A DNA stretch of 11,256 nt, taken from NCBI GenBank assembly GCA_003533825.1, contig DQCG01000287.1, positions 211 to 11,466 of the forward strand. Reading direction: 5' to 3'. Positions 1 through 6,338 of the stretch are shown piece by piece. Position numbers and translations under genes: made by a program. The notes beneath the pieces are model-generated. The model was not told the origin of the DNA. It saw only the letters and a program-made list of their open reading frames with translations, and ran no database searches. The number at the start of each line of letters is the position of its first letter. Position 1 is the first letter of the stretch. Origin of the DNA: Phycisphaerales bacterium (lineage in GTDB: Bacteria > Planctomycetota > Phycisphaerae > Sedimentisphaerales > Anaerobacaceae).

Positions 1-324
1 AACGAGGTTTTTGCCAGCATGCTCGGTAAGGTTCACAACTCCATCCGGCAGGGTGACACCTTTGCAGGGCCGCTGCGGCAGTCAAAAACCGTCGACTTGA
101 TTGTCTCCAACATGGTCGCCGTGGGTGAGGAAACGGGTGACCTGGACAAGATGCTTTTGAAAGTGGCCGACAATTACGATGAGCAGGTCGACGTTCTGGT
201 TGCCTCGCTGATGTCGCTGCTCGAACCGGTTATGATTATTTGTCTTGGCGCCGTAGTTGGGACTATCGTTTTGTCAATATTCCTGCCGATGATAGGAATT
301 ATTACAAACCTGAGCGCAACATAG
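1..324 (+). CDS. gspF: GspF/PilC-type inner-membrane platform protein, C-terminal part
   Basis: This is the C-terminal 107 residues of a type II secretion/type IV pilus platform protein, a polytopic inner-membrane component that couples the assembly ATPase to pseudopilus growth. The frame is open from base 1, so the gene begins upstream of the window. Visible family hallmarks are the conserved stretch with VGEETGDLDKML, then KVADNYDEQVD, then SLLEPVMI, followed by a long hydrophobic segment (about IICLGAVVGTIVLSIFLPMI) that forms the last membrane helix. It ends with TAG at 322. The next pseudopilin gene starts 56 nt later in the same direction, as is usual for secretion/pilus clusters. The sequence cannot separate GspF of type II secretion from PilC of type IV pili; the downstream G-H-I-J-K-like gene order favours type II secretion. 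Confidence 0.93.
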   Translation, partial: NEVFASMLGKVHNSIRQGDTFAGPLRQSKTVDLIVSNMVAVGEETGDLDKMLLKVADNYDEQVDVLVASLMSLLEPVMIICLGAVVGTIVLSIFLPMIGIITNLSAT

Positions 325-380
325 AAACCAAAGAAATAAACCGAACGTTAAATTGAAAAGTAGAAAGTAAGGAGAAAAAA

Positions 381-1289
381 ATGAAGTCAAACGTAAAACA
401 ATCCAATAGAGAAGCGGCATTTACCATTGTTGAACTGCTGACCGTGATGAGCATTATTGTTATTCTCATCGGTCTTCTTGTCCCGGCGCTGAATCAGGTC
501 AAGCGATATGCCTATGAGGTTAAGCAAAGGGCACAACTCAATAGCATCGACACAGCGATAGAGCTTTTTAACAGTGAGTTCGATGGTTATCCTGACTCTG
601 ATGCTCTGGACCCGGATGCAGTGCCATACTGCGGTGCTATGAAACTCTGTGAGGCGGTGATGGGCCGGGATTTGATGGGATATCATCCGGATTCGATATT
701 CAGAAGTAATGGTATGGGCAGCTTAAACAACAATTTATATCCGCCGCAAACAGCAAATCCCATTGCATACAGAAATAGTTTGAGCGCCAGGAAAGGCCCT
801 TATCTGCCACTTGATAACGCTAATGCTTACCAGTTAATGGATCTGTATAAAGAAGTAGGTCCTTATGCAGGCGAGAACTTTGTTTTATGCGATGTATTCA
901 GGAACGTTACACACCTTCAATCAGGCAAGAAGGTTGGCATGCCCATCCTTTATTATAGGGCAAATACATCCAATACTCAGCATGATTTCGCTAATCCGGA
1001 TAATCCTCAGAATATTTACGATTACAGAGACAATCAGTCATTAGTCATGCTTGGTAAGCCATTCGACCCACCGCCAGATGGTGAGCCACACAGGCTTGCA
1101 ATAGAGACCGGCCATCAACCGGGCTACAGGTTCTACATGAACACAACAAACGATAAAGTGTTAGCGTCGCACACGGCGGCGGTTAGACCTTATCGTGCAG
1201 ATACGTATATTTTGATTTCAGCCGGCAGCGACGGTGAGTATGGCACGCCTGACGATATCACTAATTATGATTGGAGATTTCGAGAATAA
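381..1289 (+). CDS. Long GspG-like pseudopilin, copy 1
   Basis: This 302-residue protein has a prepilin-type N-terminus: a short basic leader, cleavage expected after Ala13 (AA|FTIVELL), Glu18 at mature position 5, and one hydrophobic helix to about residue 35. It would be cleaved and methylated by prepilin peptidase and polymerise into the pseudopilus. Near the C-terminus (about residues 279-292) it carries SAGSDGEYGTPDDI, which resembles the calcium-binding loop of GspG major pseudopilins. It is about twice the usual GspG length; the extra central region includes YCGAMKL and PILYYRANTS and is shared with the gene at 2257. The ATG is preceded by AAGGAG about 7 nt upstream. The -1 residue is Ala rather than the usual Gly. 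Whether it is a major or minor pseudopilin is not determinable here. Confidence 0.85.
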   Translation: MKSNVKQSNREAAFTIVELLTVMSIIVILIGLLVPALNQVKRYAYEVKQRAQLNSIDTAIELFNSEFDGYPDSDALDPDAVPYCGAMKLCEAVMGRDLMGYHPDSIFRSNGMGSLNNNLYPPQTANPIAYRNSLSARKGPYLPLDNANAYQLMDLYKEVGPYAGENFVLCDVFRNVTHLQSGKKVGMPILYYRANTSNTQHDFANPDNPQNIYDYRDNQSLVMLGKPFDPPPDGEPHRLAIETGHQPGYRFYMNTTNDKVLASHTAAVRPYRADTYILISAGSDGEYGTPDDITNYDWRFRE

Positions 1290-1396
1290 CCATAACAGCA
1301 GGCCGATTGACAGGCAATAGATGTGTGCATCCTGAACTGCTCTACCGGAAGTTCTTTTAACCGAAAGTACGTGGTAATGTGGAGAAGGAGAAAATC

Positions 1397-2245
1397 ATGA
1401 TGAGAAACTTGATAGCTATTGGGGCGACGATGTTGATGCTGTTTGCTGCCGGCTGGGTGCAAGCCGGCGTTTGTGAGATTGTCAACGGGAGTTTTGAAGA
1501 CGACGGCCCGATAGACGATATCATAGCGCAGGAACCGAACGGCTGGGATGTCAATATGCCTTCTGGTAAGATCACGGGAAAGACAGAGGCTTCATGGTCA
1601 ACGGACGGCAACTTCAGCTTGCTTTTCTCTTCGCAGTGGTTTACAGCCTTTGCCGCCAGAGATGCGGGAACAGTTTCTCAGGATGTTTTTCTGGATGATG
1701 TAAATGAGATTACGTTTGACTTAAAACTGGATACCTATTCGGGCCTTGGATGGGACCCGAATAACGCAACTGCAGTTGTGATGATTGATGACGAGGTGGT
1801 TTGGGAGCCGAATGGCGCAAGCTCGGATATAAGAGGAGAATATACCGGCCAAAGCTATGCCGTTGAAGACAAATACAGGGATGGAGAACCACACAAATTA
1901 TCATTTAGTCTAAGAATAAATATAGACACGGAAGGTGGATTTTTCGAGTTTTACCGTGTTTGGTGGGATTCCATCGAATGCGTGATATATTGTGACGGCG
2001 GCGGTTTTTTAGCCGGGGATTTCAACCGTGATTGCTATGTCGATGCCAGCGACCTGCAACAGGCGGCCGATGTTTGGCTGCTTGAGGTGGAGTCTGATGA
2101 TAAACATAATCTATTTCGAGATGATGATTTAGCCGGCTTTGGCACTATCAATTTCTTTGACCTGGCAATTCTTGCCGACAACTGGCTGCACAGGAGCTAT
2201 AAAGAGCAGCAGGAAGTTAGTGCCGTTGAGATTAACGGATATTAA
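1397..2245 (+). CDS. Secreted jelly-roll protein with degenerate C-terminal dockerin-like domain
   Basis: The predicted 282-residue protein begins with a Sec signal peptide (MMRN then a hydrophobic core, probable cleavage after VQA near residue 23). Residues about 27-200 read as a beta-sandwich of carbohydrate-binding-module style, opening with VNGSFED and a GWDV motif and rich in beta-strand patterns. Residues about 205-264 resemble a planctomycete dockerin: a clear EF-hand-like loop GDFNRDCYVDASDL followed by a degenerate second repeat, INFFDLAILADNWL. I chose ATG 1397 because GGAGAAGGAG lies 6 nt upstream; the earlier in-frame GTG at 1379 precedes that site. The gene lies inside the pseudopilin operon, between two GspG-like paralogs, so it may be a secretion substrate or accessory surface protein. 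This is inferred from position only. No catalytic domain is recognisable. Confidence 0.75.
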   Translation: MMRNLIAIGATMLMLFAAGWVQAGVCEIVNGSFEDDGPIDDIIAQEPNGWDVNMPSGKITGKTEASWSTDGNFSLLFSSQWFTAFAARDAGTVSQDVFLDDVNEITFDLKLDTYSGLGWDPNNATAVVMIDDEVVWEPNGASSDIRGEYTGQSYAVEDKYRDGEPHKLSFSLRINIDTEGGFFEFYRVWWDSIECVIYCDGGGFLAGDFNRDCYVDASDLQQAADVWLLEVESDDKHNLFRDDDLAGFGTINFFDLAILADNWLHRSYKEQQEVSAVEINGY

Positions 2246-2256
2246 AAGGAGTAACT

Positions 2257-3135
2257 GTGGAACGTAAAAAAACGGGTCTAACGATTATCGAGTTGTTGAT
2301 CGTTCTGGGAATTATAGCGCTATTAACTGGTCTGCTTGTCCCGTCTCTGAGCGTAGTGAAAAAAATGGCAAAAGAGACAAAGCAAAAAGCCCAGTTTGCC
2401 ACTATAGAGCTGGCTCTGTCTGCTTTCAAGAACGATGAAGGCGATTATCCGCCGTCTGACTGGGCATTACCCCCCAATCCCGGCAGCGATTATTGTGGAT
2501 CGCAAAAACTCGCCGAAGCGCTTCTTGGCTGGGATCTGCTGGGATTTCATCCTAATTCGGCATGGAGAGCGAGTGGCCTCGATGCAACGGGCGGGCCCGG
2601 CTCATACGATCCGGCTCAGACAAGAGATGTTAATACTGATGGTGTGCCGGACACTTTCGACGAGAGAAAAGGTCCTTACCTGGAGCTTGCGACTGCCAGC
2701 GCCTTTAAGCTGGGCGATTTGTTTAATCTTACTGTCCTCGGATCGCTGGCGCCTGATACGTTTGTGATTTGCGATGTATTCGGTACGAAAAAGATAACCA
2801 TGATAGATCCTCTTACAGGCCTGCCGAGAACTGCCGCTGAAAAGGCCGGGGCGCCAATACTTTATTACCGGGCTAACACTTCCGGAAAAATAATGAATGC
2901 CGTTTATCGCGTCTCCGACAATGATGCCCTTATCGTAGCGAAGCAGCAGTACGATAACAGAGAGCATCCGTTGGGCAGATCCGCCAATCAGTATGAGTTC
3001 TTCTATAACTATATCAGGGATCCGAAAATAAGCGCGAGAGTCTGGCCTTACCGGCCCGATTCTTACATATTGATTTCAGCGGGGGCCGATGGTCTTTACG
3101 GGACAAGCGACGACATTTGCAATTTTGGAAACTAA
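2257..3135 (+). CDS. Long GspG-like pseudopilin, copy 2
   Basis: This 292-residue paralog of the gene at 381 starts with GTG preceded by AAAGGAG at 5 nt spacing, 11 nt after the dockerin-like gene. The N-terminus gives cleavage after Gly7 (TG|LTIIELL), Glu12 at mature position 5, and a single hydrophobic helix to about residue 32. The shared paralog signature includes YCGSQKLAEALLGWDLLGFHP, RKGPYL, ICDVF, PILYYRANTS and YRPDSYILISAG. The C-terminal SAGADGLYGTSDDI (about residues 274-287) is a GspG-like calcium-loop motif. Mature position 1 is Leu rather than the usual Phe. The protein would be a pseudopilus subunit in the inner membrane and periplasm. Two near-homologous long G-type subunits could act as alternating or specialised subunits; this is inference. 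Confidence 0.85.
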   Translation: MERKKTGLTIIELLIVLGIIALLTGLLVPSLSVVKKMAKETKQKAQFATIELALSAFKNDEGDYPPSDWALPPNPGSDYCGSQKLAEALLGWDLLGFHPNSAWRASGLDATGGPGSYDPAQTRDVNTDGVPDTFDERKGPYLELATASAFKLGDLFNLTVLGSLAPDTFVICDVFGTKKITMIDPLTGLPRTAAEKAGAPILYYRANTSGKIMNAVYRVSDNDALIVAKQQYDNREHPLGRSANQYEFFYNYIRDPKISARVWPYRPDSYILISAGADGLYGTSDDICNFGN

Positions 3136-3172
3136 GCCCCCCGTCCGCAACCCATTAAGCGAGCAAAAAAAT

Positions 3173-3670
3173 ATGAAAACTCGCAGATACAAGCATGGCC
3201 TAAGCCTTGTCGAGATGCTGATTGTAGTGGGTTTGATTGCGCTTTTGGCGACCATGGTCATCGGCGTCGCCGGTCGTATCGATACTCAGGCCAAGGCCAA
3301 GAGCGTCGAAAGTACCTTTGCGCTGCTGGAAGGCGCATTGGAGGAGTATAAGGAATTTCAAGGAGTTTTTCCCGAGCAGCCTGCAAAGGATTTTGCAGAT
3401 GTTCCGGCGCATTCGGAATATCTCTATGGAGAGCTTTACTCAATACCGGGTTCCCGGAAGATATTGGAAAAAGTCAGCAATACCCTGATAAAGAATCAAT
3501 ACAGTCCGGCCGGTATGTCCTTGGTCGATTCGCCACAGGAGATATACGATGCCTGGGGAACGGTGTTGGATTACAGGTATGTCGCCGGGGAAAATTATCC
3601 GGAGCTCGTGTCCGCCGGGCCGGACAAAATCTTCGGCAATGGTGATGATGTAACGAACAGGTCAAAATGA
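3173..3670 (+). CDS. gspG: GspG-like pseudopilin of ordinary length
   Basis: This 165-residue pseudopilin is close to standard GspG size. The leader MKTRRYKHG is followed by LSLVEMLIVVGLIALL: cleavage after Gly9, Glu14 at mature position 5. The C-terminus carries SAGPDKIFGNGDDV (about residues 147-160), matching the GspG-type calcium loop, and YDAWG precedes the last strand as in GspG (compare DPWG). I place the start at ATG 3173 because the leader then has normal prepilin length; the in-frame ATG at 3089 would overlap the upstream gene by 47 nt and put about 28 extra residues before the leader. No strong ribosome binding site is visible, so translation may be coupled to upstream genes. The stop overlaps the next start (ATGA at 3667). 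It is a good candidate for the major pseudopilin, though the two longer G-like proteins compete for that role. Confidence 0.85.
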   Translation: MKTRRYKHGLSLVEMLIVVGLIALLATMVIGVAGRIDTQAKAKSVESTFALLEGALEEYKEFQGVFPEQPAKDFADVPAHSEYLYGELYSIPGSRKILEKVSNTLIKNQYSPAGMSLVDSPQEIYDAWGTVLDYRYVAGENYPELVSAGPDKIFGNGDDVTNRSK

Positions 3671-4479
3671 AAACGAGGTCAAAACAATCCGGTCTTACAT
3701 TACCCGAGATGGTGGTTGTTATTGCAACCATAGCTCTGCTTGTCGGTTTCGGGTTGCCGGCTATACGCTCACTTTTGAACTCATTCGAGTCCCAAAGCGG
3801 CGCAAAGAGCTTGATAAGCGCCTCGCTTGCATCGGGTCGTGCTATCGCCGCAAAAGAGCAGCGCTATGCCGGCATACGTTTCCAGCAGGATTCGGCGGGC
3901 AATCAATATATGGTCTTAATAGTGTACGAAGAGCCGGCCAGGATGGGCAATCTGACAATAGGCTTTAGAGCTGTCCGGGGTGTCAAACCAATCAAACTGC
4001 CCGAAACGGTCATCGTGATGGATTTGAGATATAATCCCGGCCTGCTTAATCCTTCGGGAGATAGTGTTATCGATAGTGATATTGAGATTGATAACGTCAA
4101 TGTGTTGAATGATACGACGTCTTTTTCAATTATTTTTTCACCGTCGGGCAAACTGGTCATTCACGATGTTCGGGTGAGAAATAAAGGTGGAATTTACCAG
4201 CCGGATAATTCGAATCCCGACAAATTTTCGATGGATAACGTTTTTAATTCTCCTGTGAATATCAATAATCACGGGGTGGGGATGTTTATTCAGGACGATT
4301 ATCCTCAAATGGGTTTTGGGCCCGAAGAGAGCCGGAACAGCTTCGTTATTATCTATGAAAAGAAAGAATTCGAGCAGGCCCGTGAAAGGGGCGCGGCGTG
4401 GTCGGATTATCTGTATCAAAAGGCTCCGGATATGATTTATATAAATTCGTATACGGGGACGATGATTTTGCCGGATTGA
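3667..4479 (+). CDS. GspH/FimT-like minor pseudopilin
   Basis: This 270-residue protein has leader MKTRSKQSG and mature start LTLPEMVVVIATIALLVGFGLPAI: cleavage after Gly9, Glu14 at mature position 5. The pattern after the helix (SLISASLASGRAIAAKEQRYAGIRF) matches the GspH/FimT domain, in which a long helix leads into a beta-rich head containing ASGRAIA-like residues and hydrophobic strands. The beta head extends to about residue 270, longer than typical GspH (about 150-200 residues). The ATG overlaps the stop of the preceding gene (ATGA), which implies translational coupling. It is expected to sit at or near the pseudopilus tip with the I, J and K subunits. The exact minor-pseudopilin class is inferred from the N-terminal pattern and gene order. 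Confidence 0.8.
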   Translation: MKTRSKQSGLTLPEMVVVIATIALLVGFGLPAIRSLLNSFESQSGAKSLISASLASGRAIAAKEQRYAGIRFQQDSAGNQYMVLIVYEEPARMGNLTIGFRAVRGVKPIKLPETVIVMDLRYNPGLLNPSGDSVIDSDIEIDNVNVLNDTTSFSIIFSPSGKLVIHDVRVRNKGGIYQPDNSNPDKFSMDNVFNSPVNINNHGVGMFIQDDYPQMGFGPEESRNSFVIIYEKKEFEQARERGAAWSDYLYQKAPDMIYINSYTGTMILPD

Positions 4480-4486
4480 AAAGCTT

Positions 4487-5206
4487 ATGAGAAAGAGGCG
4501 TCAATATAGTGGTTTTTCTCTTACCGAGGTTTTGCTGGCTGTCGGTACGCTGGCCATTGGGATGGTTTTTATAAGCGGTACGTTCCTCACGGGTATTCAT
4601 TTCTCGACAATTGCCACCGAGCGAAGCATTGCTGCGGTAGTTGCCGACGAGGCATTTGCAAAGGTCAGGCTGCACGGTATCGGTCTGACGAATACGAATT
4701 TGGCGGTAAATCAGCAAACCCCTTTCGAGTCGCTCAATCTTATCGCCGGGGCTGAATTTGCATATCCTTCAACAAGGACGTCGACCCAGAAGCACTACTA
4801 CTGGTCCGCCTTATGCAGGCCTGTGTATTCCGATGCGGATAACCGGCTTGTGCAGGTAACGGTCTTTGTCTGCCGGAAAGTGGGCAGCACTACTACGTAC
4901 CCACCGGACGGGACGGCCAGGCCGGTCCCGGCGCAGGTTGGTGTTACTGGAGCAGTTGGCGATATGGTGCTTGCCGTCACCGGCGATATGACATTTATCA
5001 ATGACGGTTATACGATAGTTGAAAACGGGACCGGGCAGATATATCGAGTGGTGGAACGAGGCGCAGATCCCGCCCGGCCTGAGCAGATTACTCTGGCCCG
5101 GGAAAAGCTGTGGCAGGGTGGTGATTCGGTGTGGGTGATTCCCCCGCCTATAGGCGGCGGCAGAAAACCCTGCATAGCCGTATATCAGAAACTGATCAGA
5201 TTTTAA
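4487..5206 (+). CDS. GspI/PilV-like minor pseudopilin
   Basis: This 239-residue protein has leader MRKRRQYSG and mature start FSLTEVLLAVGTLAIGMVFI: cleavage after Gly9, Glu14 at mature position 5. The combination SLTEVLLA.....AIGM is typical of GspI/PilV proteins. A conserved-looking region after the helix (AVVADEAFAKVRLHG) fits their alpha-helical spine. The C-terminal half (about residues 150-225) is beta-rich, with repeated short strands and turns, and is longer than canonical GspI (about 120 residues). It starts 7 nt after the GspH-like gene with only a weak ribosome binding site (GAAAAG), so translation is probably coupled. GspI nucleates the tip complex with J and K in characterised systems; here that role is inferred from order and N-terminus. 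Confidence 0.8.
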   Translation: MRKRRQYSGFSLTEVLLAVGTLAIGMVFISGTFLTGIHFSTIATERSIAAVVADEAFAKVRLHGIGLTNTNLAVNQQTPFESLNLIAGAEFAYPSTRTSTQKHYYWSALCRPVYSDADNRLVQVTVFVCRKVGSTTTYPPDGTARPVPAQVGVTGAVGDMVLAVTGDMTFINDGYTIVENGTGQIYRVVERGADPARPEQITLAREKLWQGGDSVWVIPPPIGGGRKPCIAVYQKLIRF

Positions 5207-5265
5207 CTACGGAATTTTACGGATTTGGCAGAGATGTTGAGCGATTCGAGAAGATCCGTTAATCG

Positions 5266-5293
5266 ATGAACAATGAACTACGAACTACGAACT
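5266..5293 (+). repeat. Four degenerate 7-bp tandem units forming the start of the GspJ-like gene
   Basis: Four heptamers follow each other: ATGAACA (5266), ATGAACT (5273), ACGAACT (5280) and ACGAACT (5287). The second unit supplies the start codon. Because 7 is not a multiple of 3, reading through them gives the residue string NYELRT. Similar heptamer DNA occurs at 9797-9880. Confidence 0.8.
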
Positions 5294-6337
5294 AAAAAAG
5301 CTTTTACATTAATCGAGCTCCTTGTTGCTGTTGGGATCCTGGCGATAGTTCTGTCCTTTGCGAGCATAATTTTCAGAGTCAGCATCGATGCCCACCGTAC
5401 CGCAATCGCAAACGTTGAAATTATGCAGAAACTGCGGGCCATTACCAACCAGCTCAATACCGATTTCAAAGGCCTTCGCAAGGATGGGGAAATTTTCGTG
5501 ACGTGGGCCGCCAGTCCCGTTTCTGCCAGTTATGAGGATAACGACCTTGACGGATTCGAGAGATTCGACCGGATCATGTTTTTTGCCGATGGTGATTTTT
5601 ACTCGTATCGAGTTAACCCGATGGTTCGCGGTAACGTTGCCAGAGTCACTTATATACTTGCCAGGCGAAACGGTATCGTAGCCCAGAGACAAGCCAGAGC
5701 CGATCGAATGCTTGTGCGAACCCAGCATATATTAACGGCTGATCCGGCTCTTGCTGCTTTTTTGGATCCAAACAACGTCAGTGACCAGCAGTTGTACCAG
5801 TGGAACAATTACTATGAATACGAAAAGATGACTCTGGACGAATGGAAAATGACTCCATGGACACAAAAGGCGGACATGCTATCGGTGATTTGCGATGTCA
5901 AGGTGGACCAGAGCAATATCAACGAACAGGCCAGAGGCGCCGACGTCGATCCGGCCAACCCGAATTCAATTCACATGCTTTTATGTGAGGGTGTGGGCGA
6001 GTTTAAGATTCAGGGCTGGAATGATGCCCAGCAGCGATGGATTCCGGAAGTGGACCCCGATGGTGACGGAACCCTGTTAGATACGGACTTTATCCCGGAC
6101 CAGGATGTGATGGGCCTTCATTCCGAAGAAATTCCGGGAGTTCTCTACCCTTATCCTCCTAACGGAGGCGTCCTGATTAATAACATTGATTACCCGAGAG
6201 ACCAGGTCGATGAGGCTCATTTTGACGTGATTCCTGGACTTGGACGGGCGCTCAAGTTCACATTCACATTGTTCGATTCTAAAGGGATTATAAAGGAAGG
6301 CAGAACCTTCAGCCACATTGTTTATTTGGGCAATTAA
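5273..6337 (+). CDS. GspJ/PilW-like minor pseudopilin
   Basis: This 354-residue protein has leader MNYELRTKKA and mature start FTLIELLVAVGILAIVLSFA: cleavage after Ala10, Glu15 at mature position 5. The post-helix stretch with RTAIANVEIMQKLRAITNQLNTDFKGL matches the GspJ/PilW pattern, in which helical QLNTDF precedes the beta head. The head contains PDPDGDGT-like acidic turns and a C-terminal RALKFTFTLFDSKG strand typical of GspJ. Length exceeds canonical GspJ (about 200 residues). The first codons are 7-bp repeats (ATGAACA, ATGAACT, ACGAACT, ACGAACT from 5266), so the leader peptide is built from repeat DNA. A 66-nt gap separates it from the GspI-like gene, and no clear Shine-Dalgarno site is visible. 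Its stop is 1 nt before the GspK-like start. Confidence 0.83.
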   Translation: MNYELRTKKAFTLIELLVAVGILAIVLSFASIIFRVSIDAHRTAIANVEIMQKLRAITNQLNTDFKGLRKDGEIFVTWAASPVSASYEDNDLDGFERFDRIMFFADGDFYSYRVNPMVRGNVARVTYILARRNGIVAQRQARADRMLVRTQHILTADPALAAFLDPNNVSDQQLYQWNNYYEYEKMTLDEWKMTPWTQKADMLSVICDVKVDQSNINEQARGADVDPANPNSIHMLLCEGVGEFKIQGWNDAQQRWIPEVDPDGDGTLLDTDFIPDQDVMGLHSEEIPGVLYPYPPNGGVLINNIDYPRDQVDEAHFDVIPGLGRALKFTFTLFDSKGIIKEGRTFSHIVYLGN

Positions 6338-6338
6338 G

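Noticed and set aside
1307..1335. TTGACA in the gap before the dockerin-like gene
   Set aside because: No acceptable -10 element lies 16-18 bp downstream (the bases there read about TCCTGA), so it does not make a promoter.
1379..1396. Upstream GTG start for the dockerin-like protein
   Set aside because: It lies before the Shine-Dalgarno site that correctly positions ATG 1397, and adds a charged segment ahead of the signal peptide.
5219..5259. Inverted repeat ACGGAT ... ATCCGT between the GspI-like and GspJ-like genes
   Set aside because: Only 6 bp with a 29-nt loop and no T tract; likely chance.
6318..6338. TTG start for the GspK-like protein
   Set aside because: It overlaps the end of gspJ; ATG 6339 gives a normal prepilin leader.
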